Positions 8,259-16,724 of a stretch of 64,000 nt of DNA are shown here, in pieces. Below the pieces are notes generated by a model. It made no database searches. It worked only from the letters and a program-made list of their open reading frames with translations, and was not told the origin of the DNA. The DNA comes from Massilia phosphatilytica (GTDB taxonomy: Bacteria; Pseudomonadota; Gammaproteobacteria; Burkholderiales; Burkholderiaceae_D), in assembly GCF_002968015.1 (NCBI RefSeq), contig NZ_PUIP01000019.1:1-64000 (forward strand), read 5' to 3'. Both the position numbers and the translations under genes were made by a program. The stretch's first letter is position 1, and each line of letters opens with the position of its first letter.

Positions 8259-9644
8259 CTATCCGCCGATGTTGCGGAACGGATCGAGTGCCAGGTCGAT
8301 GAGACGGCGCTCGCGCACGACGATCTCGGCCACGGCAGTCATGCCGTAGCGCAGTGGATACAGCGTTTCGCCGACCTTGTAGTGGTCCTGGTCCAGGGTC
8401 ACGCGGCCTTCGTACACGGGTTGTTTCGACTGCGGCGATGGCTTCGTGGCGGGCGAAATGAATTGCAGCGTGCCGCGGATCAGGCCGTAGCGCTGGTAGG
8501 GAAATGCGTTGAACTTGAGCTGGACCGGCAAGCCTTCGCGCAGGAAGCCGCGGTCGTGCTCGGCGATTTCGATCTTCATGATCGGCCTGGCGTTCTTCGG
8601 GGCGATGCCGCCCAACGGGGTGTTGGCCTGGATCTTGTCGCCCGGCTGCGTCGACGTGACGTCGGTGACCACGCCGTCGACGGGGGCGACGATCAAGAGA
8701 AAATTCTCCTTGTCGATATTCTCGAACTTGATACGTGCCGCGGCGTCGGCGACGAGGCGCGCGGTCTGCACTTGCAGTCGCATCTTGTCCTCGGCATTGT
8801 CCATTTCGCGCTCCGCCGCTTCCAGTTGCAGGCGCAGCTTGGCCAATTCCTGGCCGCTCGTCTCGAGCCCCGAGCGTGCTTGCGTCGATTCCTCGCTTTG
8901 CCGCGCGGCCAGCTCGGCGATGCGCGACTGCGCCACCCGGACGGCGTTCTCGGCGGCCAGCAGTGCGTTCTTCTTGCCTTCGACCTGCAGCTGCGAGACG
9001 CCGCCCCCGCCGGGCGTGGCGAACAGCCGCGTGTACTTGTCGGCCTCGTCCCTGGCGGCGTCGCGCGCGCGCCGGGCCTCGTCCAGGTTCGTGCGTGCTT
9101 CCTGCTGCTGGGCCGACTGGCTCTGCGCCAGACGGCTGGTGCCTTCGGCCAGGCGCTGCCGGTGCTGGCGCTCCTCGACCTCGACCGCTTCCTTCAATGC
9201 GGCCACGCGGTGTTCCATCAACGCTTTCTTTTCGGGGAATTCTTTCCAGTCGCGCTCGGCATCCTCGAGTTTCAGGCGCGCTTCCAGCGCATTCTTGGCG
9301 GCCTCGATGGCGCCGCGCGCATACAGCCGGGCGACGACGTCGCCCTTGTTCACCGGCTGGCCTTCGGCGATGTAGATATTGCTCAGCTCGCCGTCGATGG
9401 GCGCGTACAAGCGTCGTACGTCCGACGCGGGCGCGAGTGCGCCTCCCGCCGTCACGAGCACGTCGGCGTGGCCGAAGAACGACCATACGAGCGCCGTGAA
9501 GACCAGCGCGACCATCGCGTACACGAGCGCCTGCGTGAAACGCCAGGGCACGGCGGTGAGGATGCCGATGCCTTCGGCGCTGTGGTCTTCGAGTGCCTCG
9601 CTAAGGGGCGTCATGGGTTGCGGTTTCAGGCTTGGCAGCTTCAT
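8259..9644 (-). CDS. HlyD-family membrane-fusion (adaptor) protein
   Basis: A 461-aa type I secretion adaptor. A short cytoplasmic N-terminus is followed by one transmembrane helix (about residues 35-58, ending WSFFGHADV). Next come the first lipoyl half-motif (YAPIDGELSNIYIAEG), a long alpha-helical hairpin rich in Ala, Glu, Arg and Gln (about 115-310), the second lipoyl half (IVAPVDGVVTDV) and the C-terminal beta barrel. GGAGG precedes the ATG at 9644. It overlaps the 3' end of the FHA gene by 44 bases, implying translational coupling. It would link the C39 ABC transporter at 24.5-27.6 kb to the outer-membrane channel at 11.2 kb. Confidence 0.93.
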   Translation of the reverse strand: MKLPSLKPQPMTPLSEALEDHSAEGIGILTAVPWRFTQALVYAMVALVFTALVWSFFGHADVLVTAGGALAPASDVRRLYAPIDGELSNIYIAEGQPVNKGDVVARLYARGAIEAAKNALEARLKLEDAERDWKEFPEKKALMEHRVAALKEAVEVEERQHRQRLAEGTSRLAQSQSAQQQEARTNLDEARRARDAARDEADKYTRLFATPGGGGVSQLQVEGKKNALLAAENAVRVAQSRIAELAARQSEESTQARSGLETSGQELAKLRLQLEAAEREMDNAEDKMRLQVQTARLVADAAARIKFENIDKENFLLIVAPVDGVVTDVTSTQPGDKIQANTPLGGIAPKNARPIMKIEIAEHDRGFLREGLPVQLKFNAFPYQRYGLIRGTLQFISPATKPSPQSKQPVYEGRVTLDQDHYKVGETLYPLRYGMTAVAEIVVRERRLIDLALDPFRNIGG

Positions 9645-11181
9645 GGCTGGCCTCCTGCAATGCGAGCTTGCGGATATCGCTGAGCGCTGCGGCGTAGGCA
9701 TCGCGGTACGCCGGCACGTACGCGGACATGATCACGAAGGCGCGCTGGTAGGCGTCGCCCTGGTCTTCCCACTGCTTCAGGAGCTGGCGGATCCGGGCCG
9801 CGTCGGCCGCATCGCGCACCGGTGCCTGCGCGCCGCCGCGCGTGGCCGCGTAGGCGCGCAACTGGACGATCCAGTCGAGCTCGGCCAACAACGGCGCGAG
9901 CTCCGGATTGCCGCCCGCCTGGCGGCGCATGGCGGCTACCTGCGCCGCCGCGCGCGCGAACCGGCGCTGGTCGACGGCTTGCATCCACGGCGGCAGTCCC
10001 GCCTTCAGCTGCGCCTCGGTGTCGAGGGCGCGCAGGCGGACGTTGCCGGGGTCGTCCGCGAGCCCGGCGGCGGACACGGCGGCCGCGCGCGCATAATCGC
10101 CGCGGGCCAGCAGGTCCTCCGTCCGGTTTTCCGGCGCGGCACCGCGCAACAGGATCCACGCCGCCAGCACGACGACGGCCAGCGCGGCCGCGCCCCACCA
10201 GCGCAAGTGCCGCGCGTCCGGTACGGTCTTGAGACCGAGTACGTGCGCCATACGGGCGCCGAGCGCTTCGAGCCGGCCCTGGGGTTGCGTTTCAGGCTCG
10301 GCGCCGATGGGTGCGTGCTCCGGTTCGATTGCCGGCGCAGGCGGGGAATCGACGCAGAAGATATCGAGAAACGAATCGGCCGCCGCGACGAAGGTCGTAC
10401 GGTCGGCGTCCGCGCCGGGCGGCACCTGGGTCACGCCGATCCGGGTCGGCGCCGTATCCGATACCGGGTCGTCCCATTGCAGGCCGGCGCGGTAGACGAA
10501 ATGGCGGCCGCCGAACGCGAGCGTGTCGCCGTCGTGCAGCGGCACTGCCTGCTCGTCGAGGCGTGTGCCGTTGATGAACGTGCCGTTGGTGCTGCCCAGG
10601 TCCTCGACGTAAGGTTCGCCGCCCTTGAGGAACAGGTGCGCGTGGCGGCGCGACAGGTAATTCACCTGCGCCGGCTCGCTGTCGCGGTAGCGCGCGAACG
10701 TGTCCTCACCCTTGCTGACCAGGAAAGGAAATTGTGTGACGACGATGGCCTGCAGCGCCGTGCCGTCGGGTTCAGGCGTCAGCGTCAGGCTGGCCAGGCG
10801 CGCGCGCGCGCGCGGCGCCGGGCCGTGCTTCAGGTGGATTCGGTACCGGAGTGCCTTGCCGAGCCCGACGACGTCGCCATCGTGCAACGGGGCGATCGCC
10901 GTCCTGATGGGCACGCCGTTGACGCTGGTGCCGTTCGTGCTGCCGAGATCGGCGAGATACACTGCGTCGTGTTCGCAAAAGAGGCGCGCATGGCGGCGCG
11001 ACAGCTCTGCGGCAAGCTCGGGCGGATAGGCGTCGAACGGTGCTTCCGCGCGGCCGATGGCAAACAGGTTGTCGTGGATCTGGATCGGCGCCAGATCCGG
11101 ATGAGAAACGGGCTCGAGCAGGATCCACACCCCGCTCGGTGTCGCAGAGCGGGCTGCTGCCATTGTCACGTCGGGTACCAT
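9601..11181 (-). CDS. Membrane protein with two FHA domains
   Basis: A 526-aa protein with two forkhead-associated phosphothreonine-binding domains. Each has the hallmark GR, SRRHA and LGSTNGT residues (about 40-118 and 150-225). A linker then leads to a single transmembrane helix near 325-345 (WWGAAALAVVVLAAWILL) and a helical, TPR-like C-terminal region outside. It lies between the outer-membrane channel gene (15 bases upstream) and hlyD (overlapping). This suggests that the exporter is assembled or activated through binding to a phosphorylated partner, most simply the locus kinase at 16.7 kb. No strong ribosome site was seen for the ATG at 11181. Confidence 0.9.
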   Translation of the reverse strand: MVPDVTMAAARSATPSGVWILLEPVSHPDLAPIQIHDNLFAIGRAEAPFDAYPPELAAELSRRHARLFCEHDAVYLADLGSTNGTSVNGVPIRTAIAPLHDGDVVGLGKALRYRIHLKHGPAPRARARLASLTLTPEPDGTALQAIVVTQFPFLVSKGEDTFARYRDSEPAQVNYLSRRHAHLFLKGGEPYVEDLGSTNGTFINGTRLDEQAVPLHDGDTLAFGGRHFVYRAGLQWDDPVSDTAPTRIGVTQVPPGADADRTTFVAAADSFLDIFCVDSPPAPAIEPEHAPIGAEPETQPQGRLEALGARMAHVLGLKTVPDARHLRWWGAAALAVVVLAAWILLRGAAPENRTEDLLARGDYARAAAVSAAGLADDPGNVRLRALDTEAQLKAGLPPWMQAVDQRRFARAAAQVAAMRRQAGGNPELAPLLAELDWIVQLRAYAATRGGAQAPVRDAADAARIRQLLKQWEDQGDAYQRAFVIMSAYVPAYRDAYAAALSDIRKLALQEASHEAAKPETATHDAP

Positions 11182-11196
11182 GGCAGCCGGACCCGC

Positions 11197-12615
11197 TCAG
11201 TTGCGGGCCACATCGCGCACGTCGACCGGCGGCCAGCCGCCGCCCAGCGCCTTGTACAGCGTGACGGTGTCGGCCAGGATCTGCTGGTGGTTGGCCAGCA
11301 GCGCCAGTTGCGCCCCCAGCAGGGAGCGCTCGGCCTCGAACACTTCCAGTTGCGATATCACGCCCTCCTTCAGCTGGGCTTCCACCGCCGCGGCCACGAC
11401 GCCGAGGCGCTGAGCCTGTTCCTGCAGTTCGATCCGCTGGCGCCGGTGCGCGTCGAGGTTGACGAGCGCGTTCTCGACTTCCTCGAAGGCGTCCATCACG
11501 ACTTTCCGGTACTGCTGCTCGGCCACCTCGTTGCTGGCCTGGCTCGTCTTGATGCGCGCCTTGACGGAGGGGTCGAAGATCGGAAAGTTGATGCTCGGGA
11601 GCAAGCCGAACGTGAACGACTTGAGCAGCGAGCCGAGCGCGAAGCTGGAGGTGCCACCGCGTCCGGTCAGGCTGATCGACGGCAATTGTGCCAGCTTCGC
11701 CTGTCCCACCAGGTCATAGGATGCAAGGACGCGGAATTCCGCCGCGACGATGTCGGGCCGGCGCTTGAGCAGCGCCGACGGCAGGCCTTCGGGGACGACG
11801 GGAAGCTGCACCCGGTCCTGCAGCGCCCCCGTGGGCAGCTTGAAATTCCCGGCCGGTACGCCGAGCAGGGTCGCCAGCGCATTGCCGGACAGGGCGCGCA
11901 GGCGCCCCAGTTCGATCAGGTCGTTGCTCAGGCGGTTGATTTCCGCGCGCTGCTGGAGCACGCGCGTTTCCGGCAGCAGGCCCTGCTTCTGCATGGCCTC
12001 GTACGTCGCCAGGATCTGCCTGTTCTTGTCGAGGGTCTTGCGCTGGCGGTCGAGCTGCTCGTCGAACTGCAGGATCTGGAAATACGTCGTCGCGATATCC
12101 GATGCCAGCGTCAGGTAGCCGGCGCGCCAGTCGGCCTCGGTCGCATGGAACTCGGCGGTTTGCGCCTCGGCGCCCTTGGCGACCTTGCCCCACACGTCGA
12201 TATCCCAGTTGACCTGCGTGCCGAGGCTGAACTGCTTGCTGAACTTCTGTCCGGTACTCTTTTCGAAGCTGGCCCCGGCGCCAGCGTCGAGCGTCGGCAG
12301 CGCGCCCGCCCGCGCCTCGTCGATCTGCGCGCCAGCGACCTTCGTGCGCGCGGCCAGGATACGCAAGTCGACGTTGTCGCGCACGGCGCGCGCGACGAGG
12401 TTGTCCAGTTCGGGATCGCGGAATCCCTTCCACCAGTCCTGCTCGATCAACACGCCCGGCGCCGTGGGCGGCGATGTCGTGTTGGCCCAGCCGGTCTTGG
12501 CCGGGTTGTCCGGCCGCTGGTACGGTTTCATGCTGACGTCGGCGCACCCGCACGACAGCACGACGGCGGCGGCAAGCAGCGTATGCGTCCTGTTCCAGCG
12601 GGGGCAAATGTTCAT
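11197..12615 (-). CDS. NodT-type outer-membrane efflux lipoprotein
   Basis: A 472-aa TolC-like outer-membrane factor of the NodT subgroup. The lipoprotein signal ends in LSCGC, with lipidation at Cys24 or Cys22. Two OEP repeats follow, with W-x-DPELDNLV-like and DIDVWGK elements and the RRPDI...AE-x-R signature near the middle. NodT proteins usually pair with RND pumps, but here no RND pump is adjacent and the gene is flanked by FHA genes and hlyD. I infer that it is the outer-membrane channel of the type I peptide exporter. It lies 22 bases after the HD-GYP gene and 15 before the FHA gene. Confidence 0.9.
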   Translation of the reverse strand: MNICPRWNRTHTLLAAAVVLSCGCADVSMKPYQRPDNPAKTGWANTTSPPTAPGVLIEQDWWKGFRDPELDNLVARAVRDNVDLRILAARTKVAGAQIDEARAGALPTLDAGAGASFEKSTGQKFSKQFSLGTQVNWDIDVWGKVAKGAEAQTAEFHATEADWRAGYLTLASDIATTYFQILQFDEQLDRQRKTLDKNRQILATYEAMQKQGLLPETRVLQQRAEINRLSNDLIELGRLRALSGNALATLLGVPAGNFKLPTGALQDRVQLPVVPEGLPSALLKRRPDIVAAEFRVLASYDLVGQAKLAQLPSISLTGRGGTSSFALGSLLKSFTFGLLPSINFPIFDPSVKARIKTSQASNEVAEQQYRKVVMDAFEEVENALVNLDAHRRQRIELQEQAQRLGVVAAAVEAQLKEGVISQLEVFEAERSLLGAQLALLANHQQILADTVTLYKALGGGWPPVDVRDVARN

Positions 12616-12637
12616 GGGTCACCTTGTGCCATTGTCG

Positions 12638-14593
12638 TCAGGCGCCGGGCCGTGCCTGCCATGCCTTCGATGCGACGAACACGCCGAACAGGTGCTCGTC
12701 CAGGTGGCCGGCCCGGCACTCCTCCGCGATCAGGTCGAGCGCCCGCTCGGCCGGGATGGCTTCCTTGTACGGCCGGTCGCGCGCCGTCAACGCGTCGTAG
12801 ATGTCGCTGATCGTCAGGATGCGGGTCTGCACGCTGATCTGCGCGCCGCGCAGTCCCATCGGATAGCCGGAGCCGTCCAGCTTTTCGTGGTGGCCGTGGG
12901 CGATTGCGGGCACCCCGGCCAGTTCGCGCGTCCACGGAATCAGGATCAGGAAGGAATACGAATCGGCCACGTGCGCTTCGATCTGGCGCCGTTCGTCCGG
13001 CGTCAGGCAGCCCTTGCCGATGTTGAGCGCGGCGTATTCCTCGTCGCCGAGCAGGCGGAATTCAGGATCGTCGATGCCGGCACACATGTGGTCACGGATC
13101 GCGCCGAGCCCGGCCGTTGGGGGCGCGTGCGAGATCGCCGGTTCGTTGGCGCGCACGATGATGTCGAGGAAATCGTCGAGGCGCGTGCCCTCCTCGGCCA
13201 GCGTCGCCTCGATCCGGTCGCGCTCGCGGCGCAGGTCGTCCGGGCCCAGTTCGCCGCGCAGCTGGCGTTCCGTGAGGCTGCGCCACGCATGGCGCTCGAT
13301 GCAGGCGCGGGCGTAGCGAAAGCGCTGTTCCAGTAGGCGCATGTCGGCATGGTGCAGCTTCTTTTCCTTGCGCAGCACGTGCTCGCGTACGCCGACCTTG
13401 CCGAAGTCGTGCAGCAGCGCGGCATAGCGGATCTCGCGCAGCTGGGCCGGCGTGAAGGCGGCGCCGCGCAGCGCCGGATCGTCCGTGTGCGCGAGCGCCA
13501 TGGCCAGGTTCTCGGCATAGTCGGCCACGCGGAACGAGTGCCCGGCCGTGACGGGATCGCGTTCCTCGATGGCCTGCACCGATGCGCACACGAAGCCGTC
13601 GAGCAGGCCCTTGATGTCGGAATACAGCTGGAAATTCTTCAGTGCGACGGCCGTCTCCGCGCACACGCCGCTGAGGATTTCCAGGTCGGCTTCCTGGAAG
13701 GCGTGGCGGTCGGACGATGTGTCGACCTGGATCAGGCCGAGCACGTCGTCGCCGAGGATCAGGGGCACGCACATGACGCTCAGGATCGCCTGCGAGACGA
13801 TCGACTCGTGCGCGCCGAAATGGCGGTCGGCGAGGGTGTCCACGGACAGGATCGCACGCTTGCGGCCCAGGACTTCGTCGACGATGGTACGCGAGATCCG
13901 CATCCGGGCCGGATCTTCCGCGACCCCGCCGCGGCGCCGTGCAGCGACGGGTTGCGGCGGGTCGCGCTCGCCCGCGCGCAGCATGATGAAGGCGCGCTCG
14001 GCGGCCGGGAACAGGTCGAAGATGAAATTCATCAGCTTTTCGATCAACGTATCCTGGTCGGTGACCGCGCCCAGCGCGATGCCGACCTGGGCCATCGCGT
14101 GCAGCCGGTGGATCGTGTTTTCGAGTTCGGCGCGATCGGCGTTGCGCGTATCGACGACGGGCGCGAACTGGGTGGCGTCGACGGAGCGCGTGATGACGGC
14201 CGGCGCCGCGCCCCGCTCGGGCACCAGCAGCGAATGGAACACGAGGCGCGCCGAGGCGAGCCCCAGTTCGTCGCCTTCGGCCAATGCACGCCAGGTGCCG
14301 GGCGAAAGCCGCTCGCCGGACACGAAGGTGCCATTGCTCGAGTGCAGATCCTCGACAAAATAGCTGGCGCCGCGGCGCCGGATGCGCGCGTGACGCCGGC
14401 TGACCGTCTGTTCCGGGATGCAGACGTATTTGTCGGAAGCGAGCGCATCCTGCGGGTTGCGGCCCAGCACCGCTTCTTCGTGCAGCGGGAACACGGCCGG
14501 CTTGCTCGACGTCGCCCCTGTCCATTCCAGGTAGGCCCGGACGGGACCGCTCGAAGCGGAGAAGGGCGCGTTCGGTTCCATGGCGGGCGTCAC
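12638..14593 (-). CDS. FHA-GAF-HD-GYP signalling protein
   Basis: A 651-aa multidomain protein. An N-terminal FHA domain (about 38-122, SRRHAR and SSNGTF) is followed by a GAF domain (about 165-330) and an HD-GYP-type phosphodiesterase. The latter shows HDFGK and, after a long insertion of about 110 residues, HHEKLDGSGYP and SDIYDALTARDRPYK. HD-GYP proteins hydrolyse cyclic di-GMP; both metal-binding motifs are present. The protein starts with GTG at 14593, overlapping the previous stop by 4 bases; an ATG four codons in is an alternative. FHA plus HD-GYP in one chain would join phosphothreonine recognition to cyclic-dinucleotide turnover within the export operon. Confidence 0.9.
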   Translation of the reverse strand: MTPAMEPNAPFSASSGPVRAYLEWTGATSSKPAVFPLHEEAVLGRNPQDALASDKYVCIPEQTVSRRHARIRRRGASYFVEDLHSSNGTFVSGERLSPGTWRALAEGDELGLASARLVFHSLLVPERGAAPAVITRSVDATQFAPVVDTRNADRAELENTIHRLHAMAQVGIALGAVTDQDTLIEKLMNFIFDLFPAAERAFIMLRAGERDPPQPVAARRRGGVAEDPARMRISRTIVDEVLGRKRAILSVDTLADRHFGAHESIVSQAILSVMCVPLILGDDVLGLIQVDTSSDRHAFQEADLEILSGVCAETAVALKNFQLYSDIKGLLDGFVCASVQAIEERDPVTAGHSFRVADYAENLAMALAHTDDPALRGAAFTPAQLREIRYAALLHDFGKVGVREHVLRKEKKLHHADMRLLEQRFRYARACIERHAWRSLTERQLRGELGPDDLRRERDRIEATLAEEGTRLDDFLDIIVRANEPAISHAPPTAGLGAIRDHMCAGIDDPEFRLLGDEEYAALNIGKGCLTPDERRQIEAHVADSYSFLILIPWTRELAGVPAIAHGHHEKLDGSGYPMGLRGAQISVQTRILTISDIYDALTARDRPYKEAIPAERALDLIAEECRAGHLDEHLFGVFVASKAWQARPGA

Positions 14594-15012
14594 TTCACCG
14601 TGATCGTGATCTTGCGCGACACCACGGGCGGCGTGTGGACGACGTGCTTGTCGTCGCCCATCACGAGTTGCAGCGTGTGCTTCCCGGGCGGCAGCTCGAG
14701 CATTGTCTCCGTTTCGCCGGCGCCGAAATGCAGGTGGTTGCGGTCCGACGGGATTTCCTGCCCGGCCGGCGGCAGGTCCGCATCGATCAGCAAATGGTGG
14801 TGCCCGGTATTCTTGACGGCGACGCCTTTCGGCGCGACGCCCATGTTGCGTAGCCCGAACCAGACGCGGAACGGCTTGCCCGCCGGGACCACGGCACCGT
14901 CGGACGGCCAGCCGATATAGCAGTACGCGTTCGATGGCGCGTCGGTCGAGGCCGCCGGCGCGACGGCAACGAAGGCCGCCAGGGCGACGGCGGCGGGAAA
15001 CAGGTTGCGCAT
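14590..15012 (-). CDS. DUF4399 periplasmic protein, copy 1
   Basis: A 140-aa exported protein with a signal peptide ending near residue 22 and one DUF4399 domain. The conserved core has GHHHLLID, IP-x-DRNHLHFGAGET and the PPGKHTLQL...H segment. The function is unknown; the His-rich core suggests metal or ligand binding. It is a paralogue of the next gene upstream, 36 bases away, and its stop overlaps the start of the HD-GYP gene. Both copies therefore appear to belong to the exporter operon. Confidence 0.85.
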   Translation of the reverse strand: MRNLFPAAVALAAFVAVAPAASTDAPSNAYCYIGWPSDGAVVPAGKPFRVWFGLRNMGVAPKGVAVKNTGHHHLLIDADLPPAGQEIPSDRNHLHFGAGETETMLELPPGKHTLQLVMGDDKHVVHTPPVVSRKITITVK

Positions 15013-15048
15013 GGTGGTCTCCCCTGTGTGTCCGCGCGGGCGCGGCGG

Positions 15049-15474
15049 TCAGCGCACCGTGATGGTGATCTTCTTCGACATGACGGGCGGGTCGTGCGGT
15101 ATGTGGTCCTTGTCACCCAGCAGCAGCTGCAGCGTGTGCGTGCCCGGTGGCAGCTCGATGCGGGCCTCGGTTTCGCCCGCGCCGAAATGCAGGTGGTTGC
15201 GGTCGTTCGGGATTGATTCCGTCATCGACGGCGGATCGGTGTCGATCAGCAGGTGGTGGTGGCCGGTGCCGCGCACGTCGGTGCCCTTGGGGGCGATGCC
15301 CATGTTGCGCAGTCCCATGCGCACCCAGAACTTGCCGCCGTTGACGACCGTGCCGTCGTGTGGCCAGATGAAGTACACCTGGGCGTTCTCGGGGGCGCTC
15401 GTCGGCGCGGCGACGGCCGGGCCGGCGTACAGCGTTGCCGCCAGCAAAACAGGAAACAACAAAGGAAAGCGCAT
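15049..15474 (-). CDS. DUF4399 periplasmic protein, copy 2
   Basis: A 141-aa secreted paralogue of the adjacent DUF4399 protein, with a signal peptide cleaved near VAA and the same GHHHLLID, DRNHLHFGAGET and PPGTHTLQL motifs. The ATG at 15474 has GGGAG upstream; the longer open frame runs through the divergent promoter and is not used. It is the first gene of the minus-strand operon that runs through the HD-GYP, channel and FHA genes to hlyD. It diverges from the SUMF1 gene across 118 bases. Confidence 0.85.
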   Translation of the reverse strand: MRFPLLFPVLLAATLYAGPAVAAPTSAPENAQVYFIWPHDGTVVNGGKFWVRMGLRNMGIAPKGTDVRGTGHHHLLIDTDPPSMTESIPNDRNHLHFGAGETEARIELPPGTHTLQLLLGDKDHIPHDPPVMSKKITITVR

Positions 15475-15592
15475 GATCGATAGCTCCCGGCTAGGGCTGA
15501 CTGAGGTGCGCGTCAATACTTCTAAATCTGGCACACTCCGAGTCAGATCGCAAGGCACTTCTGTCGAACGCAGGCCGAAACGGAGAGCGCTC
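15475..15592. promoter_or_regulatory. Divergent promoter region, exporter operon / SUMF1 gene
   Basis: A 118-base spacer between two divergent translation starts must hold promoters for both directions. A TGGCAC half-match to a sigma-54 -24 element occurs on the plus strand near 15529, but the -12 part (TTGC) is absent, so it is not called a sigma-54 promoter. Confidence 0.4.
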
Positions 15593-16717
15593 ATGTGGCA
15601 AAAACTGTGGATGGTGTGCGTGCTTGCGGGACCGGCCTGCGCGGGGATCGCCGCTGCGCAGGACCGCCTGCCCCGCATCCAGCTCGCCGGCGTCGTTCCC
15701 AAGAACAGCGCAGAACAGTTCGAACTGGCGTTCTGGGAATCGATCAAGGACAGCAACCAGGCCGGCGATTACGAGGCCTACCTGAAGGCGTATCCGAAAG
15801 GGCGCTTCGCGGCGCTGGCGCAGGCGCGGATCGCCCGCCTGCGCGTGGCGCAGCCGCAGGGACCGGCAGCGGCGTCCGCGACACCGAAGCCGAAGGAAAC
15901 GCCGGCGCCGGCGCACGACACCGTACCGAAACCGCCGCCGCCCGCGAAGGTGCCCGCCCCCGTCGTTACCGCACCCACGCCCGCCAGGGCGGCCGCGGCC
16001 GGCGCCGACATCAAGGATTGCGCAGCCTGCCCCACACTGGTCTCCATCCCTGCGGGCGTGTTCACGATGGGGAACAATACGAGCGACCCCAGCGAGAAGC
16101 CGGCGCATGCGGTGACAGTCGGCGCGCCGTTCGCGATCGGCCGCTACGAGGTCTCGGTACAGGAATGGAACGCGTGCGCGGCCGCCGGCGCCTGTCCGAA
16201 GATCGCCCAGCGGCAGGGCACGGGCGCGAACGCGCCGATGCGCGATGTCAGCTGGGACGACGCCCAGCAATACGTCAAGTGGCTGGCCACGGCCAGCGGC
16301 AAGCCCTATCGTCTCCCCACCGAGGCCGAGTGGGAGCTCGCGGCACGTGGGGGTGCGTCCACGCGCTTCTGGTGGGGTGAGCAGATGGCGCAAGGCAAGG
16401 CCAACTGCAAGGACTGCGGCAAACCCTGGGCCGACGACGCGCCGGCGAACGTCGGCAGTTTCGCTGCCAATCCATACGGTTTGTACGACACCAGCGGCAG
16501 CGTGTGGGAGTGGGTCGCTGACTGCTGGCACAACAATTACAAGGGCGCCCCGGGCGATGGCCGGGCCTGGGACGAGCCGGATTGCCGGGTGCGCGTCATC
16601 CGCGGCGGTTCGTGGCGCGAAGGCGCGTCGTACATGGTCGCGTCCACGCGCTTCAAGTACGACGCGAGCGTGCGCCATTCGCAAAACGGGTTCCGGGTCG
16701 CGCGCAGCCTCAAATGA
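15593..16717 (+). CDS. Secreted SUMF1 (FGE-sulfatase-like) domain protein
   Basis: A 374-aa exported protein. The signal peptide (residues 1-21) is followed by a short helical repeat (FWESIKDS then YEAYLKAYPKGRFAALA) often found before such domains, a Pro/Ala-rich linker and a C-terminal SUMF1/FGE-sulfatase domain from about 150 (IPAGVFTMG, YRLPTEAEWELAARGG, GSVWEWVADCW, RGGSW, GFRVAR). The active Cys pair of true formylglycine-generating enzymes is not present in the RGGSW...R segment, so a binding or scaffolding role is likelier. SUMF1 proteins such as TagR act beside PpkA-type kinases in the T6SS threonine-phosphorylation pathway; here the gene faces a kinase gene 7 bases away. Confidence 0.88.
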   Translation: MWQKLWMVCVLAGPACAGIAAAQDRLPRIQLAGVVPKNSAEQFELAFWESIKDSNQAGDYEAYLKAYPKGRFAALAQARIARLRVAQPQGPAAASATPKPKETPAPAHDTVPKPPPPAKVPAPVVTAPTPARAAAAGADIKDCAACPTLVSIPAGVFTMGNNTSDPSEKPAHAVTVGAPFAIGRYEVSVQEWNACAAAGACPKIAQRQGTGANAPMRDVSWDDAQQYVKWLATASGKPYRLPTEAEWELAARGGASTRFWWGEQMAQGKANCKDCGKPWADDAPANVGSFAANPYGLYDTSGSVWEWVADCWHNNYKGAPGDGRAWDEPDCRVRVIRGGSWREGASYMVASTRFKYDASVRHSQNGFRVARSLK

Positions 16718-16724
16718 CGCCTGC

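Noticed and set aside
11197..12615. NodT-type channel as part of an RND multidrug pump
   Set aside because: No RND pump or RND-type adaptor gene is adjacent; the nearest adaptor is the type I HlyD in the same operon.
9379..12810. Long plus-strand frame of 1143 codons over hlyD, FHA and channel genes
   Set aside because: Same shadow effect; the minus strand carries three recognisable proteins with ribosome sites and coupled overlaps.
15525..15545. Sigma-54 promoter upstream of the SUMF1 gene
   Set aside because: A TGGCAC is present but the -12 element is GAGT rather than TTGC, so the match fails at the essential GC.
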